35,408 nt of DNA from Lachnospiraceae bacterium (GCA_024689605.1 JAILDD010000011.1:1-35408); one strand, 5' to 3'; counted from the stretch's first letter, positions 1 through 9,874 are shown. The notes: generated by a model from the letters alone, not told the origin. Translations and numbers: made by a program.

Positions 1-234
1 GAGTCCTTCATAGCTGCTATTATTTCTCTGAGCCAGATAATGAATTTTGCTGTTATATCGGAGGGCGTAGAGGAAGAGTACCAGCGTCAGGTTCTTGAAG
101 ACCTGGGATGCGACTATATACAGGGATTTCTTTGGGGCAGACCCCTTTTGCTGGAAGATGCCAGGAAGCTGATATTCGGCATACCCGTGCGTCCTGAGGA
201 ACCGAAGGAGATATCACCTCCTAAAAGAAGATAA
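1..234 (+). CDS. EAL-domain protein, C-terminal end (partial)
   Basis: The frame is open from base 1, so the gene starts upstream of the window; 77 codons are visible. The residues match the last part of an EAL phosphodiesterase domain: an ISEGVE segment (the late conserved Glu of EAL enzymes, normally AEGVE), then LEDLGCDYIQGFLWGRPL, which corresponds to the family's LGCDxxQGYLFxxPL end. EAL domains hydrolyse cyclic di-GMP to pGpG, but the EAL motif itself and most metal ligands lie outside the window, so activity cannot be judged. A short basic, proline-rich tail (PEEPKEISPPKRR) follows the domain. The moxR gene starts 19 bases downstream with its own ribosome site, so the two may be co-transcribed. 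Confidence 0.85.
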   Translation, partial: ESFIAAIISLSQIMNFAVISEGVEEEYQRQVLEDLGCDYIQGFLWGRPLLLEDARKLIFGIPVRPEEPKEISPPKRR

Positions 235-253
235 TTTATAAGGAGAAAAATAC

Positions 254-1183
254 ATGGCAACAGTGTCGGATCAGATAATTGACGAGGTTAAGAAGGTTAT
301 ACACGGAAAAGATGAGGTGATAAAGCTTACGCTGTGTGCCATACTTGCCGGCGGACATGTACTTCTGGAGGATATACCGGGGGTGGGCAAGACTACGCTG
401 GCTGTGGCTTTTTCAAAAGCGCTTTCTCTTGCCTACAGGAGAGTACAGTTTACTCCTGATGTAATGCCCAGTGATCTGCTGGGATTTAATCTTTATGATA
501 AGAATGCCGGTGAATTCAGATTTCAGCCCGGCAGTATCTATACAAATCTGTTTCTTGCTGATGAGATAAACAGGACATCCCCAAAAACACAATCTGCACT
601 TCTTGAGGTTATGGAAGAAAGGCACGCGACTGTTGAAGGCGTGACCAGATATATGCCGGAGCCTTTTTTTGTACTTGCAACCGATAATCCCTTTGGATCT
701 TCGGGCACTCAGAAACTGCCGGAATCCCAGCTGGACAGATTTATGATCTGTCTTACCATGGGGTATCCTGATTTTGAGAATGCCTTAGCAGTACTGAAGG
801 GGGATTCATCGGTGACCCTTTCCCGTGTAAATGCAGTTGCGGATACCGAGAAGATCATTTTCATGCAGGCTGAGGTGAGGGAAGTTTATGTTTCAGATGT
901 TATTTATGAATATATTGTAAGACTGGCGGAAACTACCAGGGATCCTATGTACTTTGCCCTTGGTCTTTCACCGCGGGGAAGCATAGCCGTGCTGAAGATG
1001 GCTAAAGCATATGCCTATGTCCAGGACAGAAATTATGTGATCCCGGAGGACGTGCATGATGTTTGGCAGGCTGTGGCAGGCCACAGAGTGCGTCTCGGAG
1101 GTCAGGCAAAGGCTTCCGGAATAAGCACGGAGGAAGCTTTGAAACGGGTACTGGGTCAGGTGGAAGTCCCAAGGATAAGTTGA
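254..1183 (+). CDS. MoxR-family AAA+ ATPase
   Basis: A 309-residue AAA+ ATPase of the MoxR family, which acts as a chaperone-like motor for assembling or activating partner complexes. Walker A is DIPGVGKT at residues 40-47. Walker B is LFLADE at about 99-104, followed by INRTSPKTQSALLEVMEE, a stretch typical of MoxR. The sensor 1 region is LATDNPFGSSGTQKLPESQLDRFM, and a lid domain with LSPRGS lies near residue 240. AAGGAG sits about 8 bases before the ATG. The next gene encodes a DUF58 protein and the one after it a membrane transglutaminase, which is the classical MoxR-DUF58-TgpA arrangement. Family membership is secure; the client protein is not known. Confidence 0.95.
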   Translation: MATVSDQIIDEVKKVIHGKDEVIKLTLCAILAGGHVLLEDIPGVGKTTLAVAFSKALSLAYRRVQFTPDVMPSDLLGFNLYDKNAGEFRFQPGSIYTNLFLADEINRTSPKTQSALLEVMEERHATVEGVTRYMPEPFFVLATDNPFGSSGTQKLPESQLDRFMICLTMGYPDFENALAVLKGDSSVTLSRVNAVADTEKIIFMQAEVREVYVSDVIYEYIVRLAETTRDPMYFALGLSPRGSIAVLKMAKAYAYVQDRNYVIPEDVHDVWQAVAGHRVRLGGQAKASGISTEEALKRVLGQVEVPRIS

Positions 1184-1205
1184 AAATACATCGGATTTAA
1201 TATAA

Positions 1206-2243
1206 ATGTACAGAACATATCATCCGCTTTATATCATTTCTTATATCATGACGATACTTCTGTTTGTTCTGGGAGCTGTTTTTTACAGACAGCCGCTTAT
1301 TGCTGTGCTGTTGCTTCTGATGATCATTCTTGTTCCTGTTTCTGTTTTTATCACGCTGATGTGTGCGGAGCGGCTTGATCCGGATGCGTGTATGGACAAA
1401 ACAGGTGAGATCAGCGTAACCCAGCCTGTTAATCTTTCAATAAAGCTCAGTAATCCTACCATTATTCCGCTGCTTAATTGCAGGGTTGATTTTTCTCTGG
1501 GAAATTCGCTGATGGGGAGTTTTGAAAATGAGGTTGTTATGCCGGCGGAAGCAAGGCGGGTTAAGGAAGTGCGCATTCCCATAGAAACCTCAATGCCGGG
1601 GATGATCCGGGTCGTCTTTTCTTCACTGTCGGTAACTGATTTCCTTCATATCTGCACGTTTACTTACCCCTATGAAAAGATCATTGAGCTTCCTGTCATG
1701 CCTGCGGATAGGCAGCTTCCGCCTTTGAGGTTCACCAAGGTAAGTATCCCGTCTGATGAAGCTGTGTCAACGGGGGACGGGGATCTTACTACGGATATAA
1801 AAGAGGTCCGTGAGTACAGGAATGGTGACAGGCTCAGGGACATCCACTGGAAGATCTCAGCAAGGAAAGATGAGATCATGGTAAAGGAATATGACCGGAC
1901 AAAGGATCTTTATTATGTGGTGCTTCCGGAATTTGAATATGATTTCCTTAAGGATGATATTGAGGTATTCTACGCCTGCGGGAAGGAACTGCTGAAGAGA
2001 AAAGAAACATTCCGGGTAGCCCTTGCCGGGGATACAGGTGATTATATAGAACTGCAGAAGGTGGCGAGTCCCGAGGAACTTGATACAGTGCTTTACAGGA
2101 TATATGATGTTTACAGCGGACTTAAGAGCGGCGTTTCGTCACAGGTATATGATATTTTCTGCAGACAGTATCCGGATATGCCGGGAGTTATAAGAGTACA
2201 CATGGGAAATATTATCATGCCGGAGATTATAGAGGAGTATTGA
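1206..2243 (+). CDS. DUF58 domain-containing membrane protein
   Basis: 345 residues. Two hydrophobic segments at about residues 8-30 and 32-52 anchor the N terminus. The rest is a large soluble part with the DUF58 signature, REYRNGDRLRDIHWKISARK, at about residues 199-218. DUF58 proteins are nearly always encoded beside MoxR ATPases and are thought to be their partners in cell-envelope processes; the biochemical role is not established. The start lies 22 bases after moxR, with no strong ribosome site in between, so translational coupling is possible. The stop overlaps the beginning of the transglutaminase frame. Confidence 0.93.
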   Translation: MYRTYHPLYIISYIMTILLFVLGAVFYRQPLIAVLLLLMIILVPVSVFITLMCAERLDPDACMDKTGEISVTQPVNLSIKLSNPTIIPLLNCRVDFSLGNSLMGSFENEVVMPAEARRVKEVRIPIETSMPGMIRVVFSSLSVTDFLHICTFTYPYEKIIELPVMPADRQLPPLRFTKVSIPSDEAVSTGDGDLTTDIKEVREYRNGDRLRDIHWKISARKDEIMVKEYDRTKDLYYVVLPEFEYDFLKDDIEVFYACGKELLKRKETFRVALAGDTGDYIELQKVASPEELDTVLYRIYDVYSGLKSGVSSQVYDIFCRQYPDMPGVIRVHMGNIIMPEIIEEY

Positions 2244-2248
2244 GTCGG

Positions 2249-4864
2249 ATGGCTGTGATTTTTGGCGCAAAGAAAAAAGAACTGGCCCAGAGGTCTGAAG
2301 AACTTGATCGTTTCGGGCTTACTATGGGGGATTTCAGCACAGGGAATAAATCCAACCGCTTCTTTTTGTGCTTTATCAGAGCGTGTCTTATTTTTATGGC
2401 TACATACGGTACAGTGGGCGGCATTGTGTCTGCCGTAGGACTTCAGTACTCACTGCCCATAGTGGCCTTTGCGCTTTTTGTGCTGGCGTTCTTTTCGGCA
2501 TTTCTGTATTACAATAAGATATCTTTTTATGTCGGATATATCGTAGTATTTGCCGGGTTTATAGTTTTTTCCATATCTTCATACTGGTATATAAATTCCG
2601 GTTATCAGGCTTTTGTTAACGTGCTGTATAACAAGTACAGTGATTTCTTTGCCCTGCTTTCTGTCAGGGAAGCGACAGAGTTTATAACGGACAGGTATGT
2701 TACCGTGTCCTATGCGATGATATTTATAGGATGGTTTTTCTCGATACTGCTTAACATCGCCATATCAGGATATATGAATCTGCCGGCAACTTTCCTGCTT
2801 ACATTCCTGCCGCTGCAGACTGTATTCTATATTGATATGACGCCGGGTGTGCCCTACCTGGTGATGCTTATCACTGTGTATGTGACAGTGGCGCTGCTCA
2901 GACGCTCGGGGCATTTTTCTCTTCCTTACAAAAATGCTAAAGGTGAGGAATTTGACCGTACAAGGAAAAAGACAAAGGGGGGAGCGGAAAAGCACAGTCA
3001 CGTATACCTTTCCAGCAGCTCCGGCATGCTTGCCATTGCAGGTTACAGCCTGCTGATAGCAACTATATTTTTGCTGGTGGTGTCCGGAATATTTTCCGAG
3101 CTGGGGAGCAAGTACGTTTCAAATAAGGTAAAGAACACGACGGATGCCTATGTAAAAACCGCGGTGCAGGAGGGCTTGACGTCATTGTTAAACAGGTATC
3201 GTGCAACCGGCGGCCTGGCTAAAGGAAAACTTGGCGGCATAGGAAACGTTGCACCGGATTTCCAGACTGACATGTATGTCAGATTTGTGCCCTATTCAAC
3301 GGGAAATGTGTATCTAAAGGCATATACGGGGGTTAATTACGAGAATAATTCTTTTAACGGGTATTCTAATGATGTCAGCCTGGATGAAGCACCTGTGCCT
3401 GAGCCTGATCTTCCTGCCGGCGGAGAATATTCAAAGATGTGGATAGAGAATATTGATGCCGGGCATGATTATTACTACAGGCCGTATTATAGCTACTATG
3501 CAACCTTCAACAAGGCGAAGTGCGGTTATGTGATCGCGGAAGAGACAACGGAGTACGCACAGCAGAACTATGATGAAAGCTTCGAAATGCTGGATGATGA
3601 TGAAGAGATTAAGGATTTTTCTACTGACTCAGGCTGGGACAGCTATGAGGTTCTGTTTGTTCCTTATGAAATGCTGGTATCGTATCAGCCTAATCCGAAT
3701 GTAACGGATGAATATGAAGAATATGTTTACGACACTTATCTGACAGTGCCGGATGAACAGCGGGAAGAGCTGGAAGAATTTCTTGAGGAAGCGGGGATTG
3801 AATATGATGCATCCAGGTGGAGCCATGTGGATGTAAATGATGAGGCTGCTTACCAAAGAGCTCAGCAGGAAAGACTTGATGCAGTTTCGGATCTGGAGGT
3901 TTATTTTAAGAATAATTTTGATTATACAATGTCACCGGGGGTAACCCCTTCCGGCGAAGATGTGGTGACATATTTCCTTAATGTACAGAAGAGAGGTTTC
4001 TGTGCGCATTTTGCATCATCATCAGCGCTGCTCTTAAGATGTCTTGGGATCCCTACACGATATGTGGAAGGGTATGTGATCTCCTATGAAGATGTGATGG
4101 ATTCAGACGGTGTTGAAGGGGATGTTTCGGAATGGCAGATAAGCAATGAGACTTATGAAAATGCCGGAATAGTGGAAGTGGATGTTACGGATGCAAGTGC
4201 GCATGCCTGGATTGAAGTATATCTTGACGGATATGGCTGGATACCCTATGAGATGACGCCGCCCTCAGGCGACGATGAACTCAGTGCGTCACAGATGAGC
4301 TTATATACACTGTTTGAGGGACTACTCTACCAGACTGCCAGAAATGCCGTTAACAATGGTGACAGTGATGATGGAGACACTGCAAACACGGGCATCGGAA
4401 GGGTCGGAGGAGCATTTAAAGCACTGGATTTCCTTTTTAAGCCCTTCTGCTGGATACTGGGGGTAATGGTGACGGTATTTATCACGGTTTATATGTACCG
4501 TTACCTGAAACCTGTTATAAACAGCCGGAAAATGCTGAAAAACGGCGACTACGCAGGGGCTTTGCTTGAAAGGTATAAGCGAGTTCCCAGAAGTCTTTAC
4601 AGAAGACGGCTGTTTGTCAAAAAGAACCAGACCCTCCGGGATACGGAATTGTTCATACAAAAATGGGTCGAAAACGGGAAAACTGAAAAAAGACAGGCCT
4701 TTGGAAAGAAAAAAAGGAAGCCTGTATATGTAAAAGCACCATCAATAACGACAGCGGAGCTCAGTGAGGCAATGGGGCTTCTCAGAAAGGCGGCGTACTC
4801 GGGAAGTACCTTCGGGAATGAAGAGTACAGACGTGGAATAAAGCTGCTTCGGAAAATGATCTGA
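2249..4864 (+). CDS. TgpA-type membrane transglutaminase-like protein
   Basis: About 871 residues. Several N-terminal membrane helices fill roughly residues 30-220. A further helix near 255-280 precedes a large extracytoplasmic domain, and one more helix follows at about 725-750 before a basic C-terminal cytoplasmic tail. The transglutaminase core is visible: Cys585 in RGFCAHFASSSALLL, His652 in SAHAWIEVY, and an acidic residue, Glu668, in WIPYEMTPP. Many Gram-positive homologues also have Glu there instead of Asp. The start is set at ATG 2249, 11 bases after AGAGGAG. A TTG at 2240 is in frame and overlaps the previous stop, but it lies only 2 bases from the ribosome site. Together with MoxR and DUF58 it forms a conserved envelope-associated system, possibly for crosslinking or proteolysis of surface proteins. 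Confidence 0.92.
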   Translation: MAVIFGAKKKELAQRSEELDRFGLTMGDFSTGNKSNRFFLCFIRACLIFMATYGTVGGIVSAVGLQYSLPIVAFALFVLAFFSAFLYYNKISFYVGYIVVFAGFIVFSISSYWYINSGYQAFVNVLYNKYSDFFALLSVREATEFITDRYVTVSYAMIFIGWFFSILLNIAISGYMNLPATFLLTFLPLQTVFYIDMTPGVPYLVMLITVYVTVALLRRSGHFSLPYKNAKGEEFDRTRKKTKGGAEKHSHVYLSSSSGMLAIAGYSLLIATIFLLVVSGIFSELGSKYVSNKVKNTTDAYVKTAVQEGLTSLLNRYRATGGLAKGKLGGIGNVAPDFQTDMYVRFVPYSTGNVYLKAYTGVNYENNSFNGYSNDVSLDEAPVPEPDLPAGGEYSKMWIENIDAGHDYYYRPYYSYYATFNKAKCGYVIAEETTEYAQQNYDESFEMLDDDEEIKDFSTDSGWDSYEVLFVPYEMLVSYQPNPNVTDEYEEYVYDTYLTVPDEQREELEEFLEEAGIEYDASRWSHVDVNDEAAYQRAQQERLDAVSDLEVYFKNNFDYTMSPGVTPSGEDVVTYFLNVQKRGFCAHFASSSALLLRCLGIPTRYVEGYVISYEDVMDSDGVEGDVSEWQISNETYENAGIVEVDVTDASAHAWIEVYLDGYGWIPYEMTPPSGDDELSASQMSLYTLFEGLLYQTARNAVNNGDSDDGDTANTGIGRVGGAFKALDFLFKPFCWILGVMVTVFITVYMYRYLKPVINSRKMLKNGDYAGALLERYKRVPRSLYRRRLFVKKNQTLRDTELFIQKWVENGKTEKRQAFGKKKRKPVYVKAPSITTAELSEAMGLLRKAAYSGSTFGNEEYRRGIKLLRKMI

Positions 4865-4920
4865 TTGTGAGAACAATCCGTGTGAATCAAAAATAATACA
4901 CTCCGGCGCGGTTCGCAAGA

Positions 4921-4949
4921 TTGCGGCCACTACGTGATTATGGTATAAT
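4921..4949 (+). promoter_or_regulatory. Sigma-A-like promoter for the GGDEF-EAL gene
   Basis: TTGCGG at 4921-4926, a 17-base spacer, and TATAAT at 4944-4949 preceded by TG (extended -10). Transcription would begin near 4956. This rules out the in-frame start codons at 4921 and 4951 for the following gene. Confidence 0.75.
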
Positions 4950-4989
4950 TGTGAGGGTATTTTTTGGGGGGATTATTCCTGACAACACG

Positions 4990-7374
4990 ATGTTAAAAAA
5001 GGACAAAAAAGAAAAAAAAGGAATAAAGGAAGACAGTTCTGTTAAGGCTATTCTTGTCACGGCATTGATAATGCTTCTTTTCAGTGTGGGACTAAGTCTC
5101 GCAATGAGCATTTCCATGGAATCTGCATACCGCAAGGAAATATCTGATGACTTCCAGGAACACCATATTTTGTCCGCAGCTATACTGGGACGCTATTATT
5201 CCAGGGAAGCGGGGACGGCCAGGAATGCGGCTCGTTTATTGTCAACATACGGAGCCATGTATACCACTGATGATGTGCTTGACGTAGAGGGGCGTTTTGC
5301 TTCAATTGATGAACAGGTACATATTGGTTATGTGGGCGGAGACGGCTTCATTTATCTCGATGGCGAAAGATACTATCCGGAAGTTCACGAGAATCTTTTT
5401 GAATACTTCAAAGCTTATAAGATAGAAGAAGATGAGACCATGGTTACTGAGGCGGGGGATCTTATTTCCCACATTGATCACTCTGATGTGGTTGCCATAG
5501 CACCCGTTCATATCGAGGGCGCCTGTGTGGGCTTTATATTTGTGCCTGTCGATACGGAGAGGATTTTTGCAAGAGAGACTTTCTCTTCACAGATAAAAGA
5601 AGCGGATCTGATGGTTGTAAATAAGCAGGGCGAGATAATTGCCACCAGTACCGGGATGCCTGTAGCGGGTAAAAATACTGCTCCGGCTGATTCGGTATCA
5701 GGTGATGAAGGAACGGAAATGGCAGCAGCCACTGATATAAATGTTTATGATTCGGAGGACAGTATTGTAGGTGATACCGTTCAGGAGCTGCTTAACGATG
5801 AATCCGATGGCAAGATTAAATCGAGGCAGACCATACAGAATCTTACCAGAGGAATCTCAAATGATGAAGAGGGCAGGATAACGGTGCGGGATTCCGAAGG
5901 ATACAAATTCCAGGTTTCATATGCACCGGTTCTGGATTCATACAGGCTTTATCTTGTTACACGTTATGATTCGAATGTAATCGAAAGCGGTGTACAGCCC
6001 ATGGTATACAGAAGCGTATCCACATGCCTGACTATCATCTGCATAATGGTAGGTGCGATAATGTATGTCTGGCTTATTGCAAGAAGAACCAGTGACACCG
6101 CTGAAAAACTGGCATATGAGGATCCTCTTACCGGAGGAAGGAATGTGAACTATTTTAACGAGTTTGCGCAGATCCTGCTGAATGATAATAAGGAAATGCC
6201 TTATGTTATCTGCCGCTTTGATATAGCGAATTTCAGGTATATAAATGAAGCCTATGGTCATGTGAAAGCTGACAAAGTTCTCAAGGCATGCGTAAAGGAG
6301 TTCGAGGGCTGCTTTGGCCCCAGGGAGCTCTGCGTAAGAATGAATGCGGACCAGTTCCTGGCGCTGATGGTAAATGATGCAGGTATGGACGGAAGGCTGG
6401 AGGCGTTCCGTGCGGCCGTGAATGCTGCAGCCAGGGGTGTTGGTATTAAGTATCCCATTAAATTCAAGCTCGGCATCTATCAGGTACGTAAGCATGAAAA
6501 AGATGTTGATGTAATGATAGACAGGGCAAATGCGGCCAGAAGGATGCTCAGGGGAGATGAGAAGCATAACCGTCTCATTTATTCCGAAGAGATAGCTTCC
6601 AATATGCATAAGGCTAACCTGATCGAATCACAGATGCAGCATGCGCTTGCTTCGGGAGAGTTTAAGGTATATCTCCAGGCTAAGTGGGATATAGAGAAAA
6701 ATACGGTCTGCGGATGTGAGGCTCTGGTGCGCTGGGTTAAATCTGACGGAACCATAGTAAGACCGGATGAGTTCATTCCTCTGTTTGAGAAGAACGGTTT
6801 CATAGAGATGCTGGATTTTTATATGCTGGAGACTGTCTGCCAGATGGTGTGCACCCTTCAGAAAGAGGGCAAGATGGTATATCCGGTTTCGGTAAACCAG
6901 TCCAGGGTCCTGCTTCATAACCCGGATTATCTTGACAATGTGGTTGATATACTCAGGAAGTACAAGATACCGGAAGGACTGGTGGAACTGGAAATTACGG
7001 AGACCGTTTTTGAGGATGAGAAGGACAGGATATTCAATGTTCTTGAGAAACTTAAAGTGTGCGGTATCAAGCTCAATATGGATGACTTCGGTTCCGGCTA
7101 TTCATCACTTAATATGCTGAAGGATGTTCCTTTTGATATAATAAAGATTGACCGAATATTCTTCTCTGCATCTGTGGACAATGAAAAGAGCAGGGTTGTG
7201 CTCTGCAAGGTGGTGGAGATGATAAAGGGCATCGGCATGGATGTGGTCTGCGAAGGTGTGGAAAACCAGGAGCATGTGGATTTCCTGCGCAGCATAGGCG
7301 TGCGGAAGGTGCAGGGCTTCTATTATGCAAAGCCGGTTCCCGCTGAAGAGTTTATTAACAGTTATTGTGAATGA
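4990..7374 (+). CDS. Membrane GGDEF-EAL protein, cyclase site degenerate, EAL site intact
   Basis: About 794 residues. Membrane helices lie at about 20-42 and 340-362, bracketing an extracytoplasmic sensor region of roughly 300 residues. A GGDEF domain follows (starts at EDPLTGGRNVNYF), but its signature is N452-A-D-Q-F456, so both glycines and the catalytic Glu are replaced; cyclase activity is unlikely. The EAL domain keeps E577-A-L, the Asn of SVNQS, ELEITET, DDFGSGYSS, IIKID and CEGVE, so it is probably an active cyclic di-GMP phosphodiesterase. The GGDEF part may only bind GTP or act as a regulator. ATG 4990 is chosen because the promoter ends at 4949. The G-run at 4966-4971 is an unusually distant ribosome site, so the exact start is less certain than the gene. 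Confidence 0.92.
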   Translation: MLKKDKKEKKGIKEDSSVKAILVTALIMLLFSVGLSLAMSISMESAYRKEISDDFQEHHILSAAILGRYYSREAGTARNAARLLSTYGAMYTTDDVLDVEGRFASIDEQVHIGYVGGDGFIYLDGERYYPEVHENLFEYFKAYKIEEDETMVTEAGDLISHIDHSDVVAIAPVHIEGACVGFIFVPVDTERIFARETFSSQIKEADLMVVNKQGEIIATSTGMPVAGKNTAPADSVSGDEGTEMAAATDINVYDSEDSIVGDTVQELLNDESDGKIKSRQTIQNLTRGISNDEEGRITVRDSEGYKFQVSYAPVLDSYRLYLVTRYDSNVIESGVQPMVYRSVSTCLTIICIMVGAIMYVWLIARRTSDTAEKLAYEDPLTGGRNVNYFNEFAQILLNDNKEMPYVICRFDIANFRYINEAYGHVKADKVLKACVKEFEGCFGPRELCVRMNADQFLALMVNDAGMDGRLEAFRAAVNAAARGVGIKYPIKFKLGIYQVRKHEKDVDVMIDRANAARRMLRGDEKHNRLIYSEEIASNMHKANLIESQMQHALASGEFKVYLQAKWDIEKNTVCGCEALVRWVKSDGTIVRPDEFIPLFEKNGFIEMLDFYMLETVCQMVCTLQKEGKMVYPVSVNQSRVLLHNPDYLDNVVDILRKYKIPEGLVELEITETVFEDEKDRIFNVLEKLKVCGIKLNMDDFGSGYSSLNMLKDVPFDIIKIDRIFFSASVDNEKSRVVLCKVVEMIKGIGMDVVCEGVENQEHVDFLRSIGVRKVQGFYYAKPVPAEEFINSYCE

Positions 7375-7375
7375 T

Positions 7376-8047
7376 ATGTGTTTGCTGACGGATGAAGAAA
7401 TACTGGCACTTCCTAAAGACAATTTCCAGAAAAGAACAGACGAATACATAAGGGATATGCAGCAAAAGGGCAGGCGTAGACGACTTTTGCTCCATAGCTG
7501 CTGTGCCCCCTGTTCAAGCTACTGTCTGGAATATCTGAGACAGTATTTTGATATTACGGACTTTTTCTTTAATCCAAACATAACAAATGTCGATGAACAC
7601 AAAAAAAGAGCAGATGAACTGGAAAGACTTATATCTGAATATAACAAATCCGAAACTGATATAATACAGTATGTTCCGGGAGGCTATTTCCCGGAGGAGT
7701 TTATGAAAGCCGTGAGAGGGCTTGAGAATGAACCGGAAGGCGGCCTGAGATGTGTGAAATGTTTCAGAATGAGGCTCTACGAAACGGCCAGGTATGCAGC
7801 GGAAAACGGCTTTGATTGTTTTACAACTACACTGACGATCTCACCCTTAAAAAACGCATCTGTGTTAAATTATATAGGCAAAGAAGCTGCAGAAAAGTTC
7901 GGGACATATTTCCTGCCTTCGGATTTTAAGAAAAGGGGAGGGTATCAGAGGTCTATAGAACTGTCGCATGAATATGGCTTGTACAGACAGGATTATTGCG
8001 GCTGCATCTTTTCGAAAAATGAGTCAGAGAAAAGAAAGCAGTCTTAA
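7376..8047 (+). CDS. queH: Epoxyqueuosine reductase QueH
   Basis: 223 residues. QueH (formerly DUF208) performs the last step of queuosine synthesis, reducing epoxyqueuosine in the wobble position of tRNA, and is the non-orthologous replacement of QueG. The adjacent cysteines in HSCCAPCSSYC (residues 40-50) and the later CVKC pair fit the family's iron-sulfur and metal ligands, as do the FFFNPNI and TTTLTISPLKN motifs and the C-terminal YCGCIFS. The longest frame begins at 7325 inside the preceding gene; I prefer ATG 7376, immediately after the upstream stop at 7372-7374, although GTG 7367 is also possible. No clear ribosome site is visible, which suggests coupling to the GGDEF-EAL gene. Confidence 0.93.
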   Translation: MCLLTDEEILALPKDNFQKRTDEYIRDMQQKGRRRRLLLHSCCAPCSSYCLEYLRQYFDITDFFFNPNITNVDEHKKRADELERLISEYNKSETDIIQYVPGGYFPEEFMKAVRGLENEPEGGLRCVKCFRMRLYETARYAAENGFDCFTTTLTISPLKNASVLNYIGKEAAEKFGTYFLPSDFKKRGGYQRSIELSHEYGLYRQDYCGCIFSKNESEKRKQS

Positions 8048-8085
8048 TAAGGAGGATGCCGGTCAGATACGGCAGAAAGGAAAAT

Positions 8086-9873
8086 ATGGAAAAATTTATA
8101 GTAAAACTTGAAAATGAAATGAAAAAAGCTTTTGAGACAGCCGGCTATGACGGCAGCCTTGGAAGGGTGACTGTAAGCAACAGACCGGATCTTTGCGAGT
8201 ATCAGTGCAACGGCGCTATGGCAGGGGCAAAGCTTTTTCATAAAGCGCCTATCATGATTGCCGGAGATGTAGTAAAGCAGCTGGAAGGATCAAAAGTCTT
8301 TTCTTCAGCAGAAGCTGTTGCACCGGGGTTTATCAATCTCAAGGTATCGGAAGCTTTTATCACAGAATATGCAGGCGGGATGTTTGAAAGTGACAAATTT
8401 GGTCTCGAAGAGCCTGAAAAGCAGCAGACCATAGTGATAGATTACGGCGGACCCAATGTGGCAAAGCCCCTTCATGTGGGACACCTGAGGCCTGCGATAA
8501 TCGGTGAGAGCATAAAGCGCATCTCACGTTTTGCAGGGCATAAGGTCATAGGTGATGTGCACCTGGGGGACTGGGGAATGCCTATGGGACAGATCATCAC
8601 GGAACTGAAGGAAAGGAAGCCGGAGCTGGTTTATTTCGATGAGAATTATTCCGGAGAGTACCCTGAAGAGCCGTCTTTTTCAATATCGGAGCTTGAGGAG
8701 ATTTATCCTGTTGCCAGCGGAAAGTGCAAAAAAGATGAAGAGTACAAAAAGCGTGCTCTTCAGAATACAAAGGAGCTGCAGGAAGGCAGGAAGGGTTACA
8801 GGGAACTGTGGAAGCAGATCCTGAAGGTGTCTGTTGCAGACCTTAAGAAGAATTATGAGAAGCTGGATGTTTCTTTTGACCTGTGGATGGGAGAGTCCGA
8901 TGTGGATGACATGATCCCTGAAATGGTGGATAAGATGAAAGCAGACGGTTTTGCATATCTTTCGGAAGGTGCACTGGTGGTGGATATCGCTGAGGAAAGC
9001 GATAAAAAGGAGTATCCGCCCTGCATAGTGCTTAAGTCAGATGGAGCCAGCAATTATGAGACAACGGATCTGGCTACTATTAAGTATCGTGAGAAGGAAT
9101 TTGATCCCGATGCGATACTCTATGTGGTTGACAAGCGTCAGGAACTTCATTTTATACAGGTATTCAGGACTGCAAAGAAGTGCGGCCTTGCAAAGCCTGA
9201 AACCAGCCTTGAATTCATAGGCTTCGGTACAATGAACGGCTCAGACGGCACGCCTTTCAAGACCCGTGACGGCGGAGTGCTCAGGCTTGAGTATCTTTTA
9301 GGCCAGATAGAGAACCGGATGTTTGAGAAGATAAAGGAAAATAAGGATATCCCGGAGGATGAGGCTAAGAAGACGGCAGATATTACAGCTCTTGCAGCCA
9401 TAAAGTACGGAGACCTTTCAAACCAGGCATCAAAGGATTATGTTTTTGATGTAGACAGGTTTACTGCCTTTGAGGGAGATACGGGTCCTTATCTTCTTTA
9501 TACTATAGTACGTATTAAATCTATACTCTCCCGTTATAAGGAACAGGGCGGCACTGTAAGCAGGGATATGAAAGGTTTCGGTGAAGTTCATCCTGCGCTT
9601 TTGTGCGGCGCACCGGGAAAGAATGTTTTCAGGGATATGGCGGGCTTCTCACAGATGATAGACGAGGCTTTTACTGAACGTGCGCCTCATAAAGTATGTG
9701 CTTTTGCCTACAGACTGGCAAATGATTTTAATTCCTTCTATCATGAGACGAAGATCCTTGCTGAACCGGATGAAAATAAGAAGGCTGCGTATATCAATCT
9801 GCTTAGCGCTGTTCTTGAAATGTTCGAGTGCTGCATAGACCTTCTTGGCTTCGAGGCTCCGGAGAGGATGTGA
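8086..9873 (+). CDS. argS: Arginyl-tRNA synthetase
   Basis: 595 residues, a class I synthetase charging tRNA-Arg. An N-terminal Arg-specific domain (about 1-110) is followed by GGPNVAKPLHVGHLRPAIIG, with the HIGH equivalent HVGH at 130-133. DVHLGDWGMPMGQ, SDGASNYETTDLATIKYR and FKTRDGGVLRLEYLL are ArgS landmarks; the last replaces a KMSK motif. The C-terminal anticodon-binding domain contains GDTGPYLLYTIVRI and ends with FYHETKIL. ATG 8086 is preferred: AAAGGA lies a few bases upstream and the family begins with this residue pattern. An upstream ATG at 8056 has AAGGAGG only 2 bases away. It follows queH closely. Confidence 0.97.
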   Translation: MEKFIVKLENEMKKAFETAGYDGSLGRVTVSNRPDLCEYQCNGAMAGAKLFHKAPIMIAGDVVKQLEGSKVFSSAEAVAPGFINLKVSEAFITEYAGGMFESDKFGLEEPEKQQTIVIDYGGPNVAKPLHVGHLRPAIIGESIKRISRFAGHKVIGDVHLGDWGMPMGQIITELKERKPELVYFDENYSGEYPEEPSFSISELEEIYPVASGKCKKDEEYKKRALQNTKELQEGRKGYRELWKQILKVSVADLKKNYEKLDVSFDLWMGESDVDDMIPEMVDKMKADGFAYLSEGALVVDIAEESDKKEYPPCIVLKSDGASNYETTDLATIKYREKEFDPDAILYVVDKRQELHFIQVFRTAKKCGLAKPETSLEFIGFGTMNGSDGTPFKTRDGGVLRLEYLLGQIENRMFEKIKENKDIPEDEAKKTADITALAAIKYGDLSNQASKDYVFDVDRFTAFEGDTGPYLLYTIVRIKSILSRYKEQGGTVSRDMKGFGEVHPALLCGAPGKNVFRDMAGFSQMIDEAFTERAPHKVCAFAYRLANDFNSFYHETKILAEPDENKKAAYINLLSAVLEMFECCIDLLGFEAPERM

Positions 9874-9874
9874 G

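Noticed and set aside
5938..6609. Long minus-strand open frame (223 codons) inside the GGDEF-EAL gene
   Set aside because: It lies entirely opposite a gene with clear domain motifs, has no ribosome site or recognisable motif, and its composition is that of an antisense shadow.
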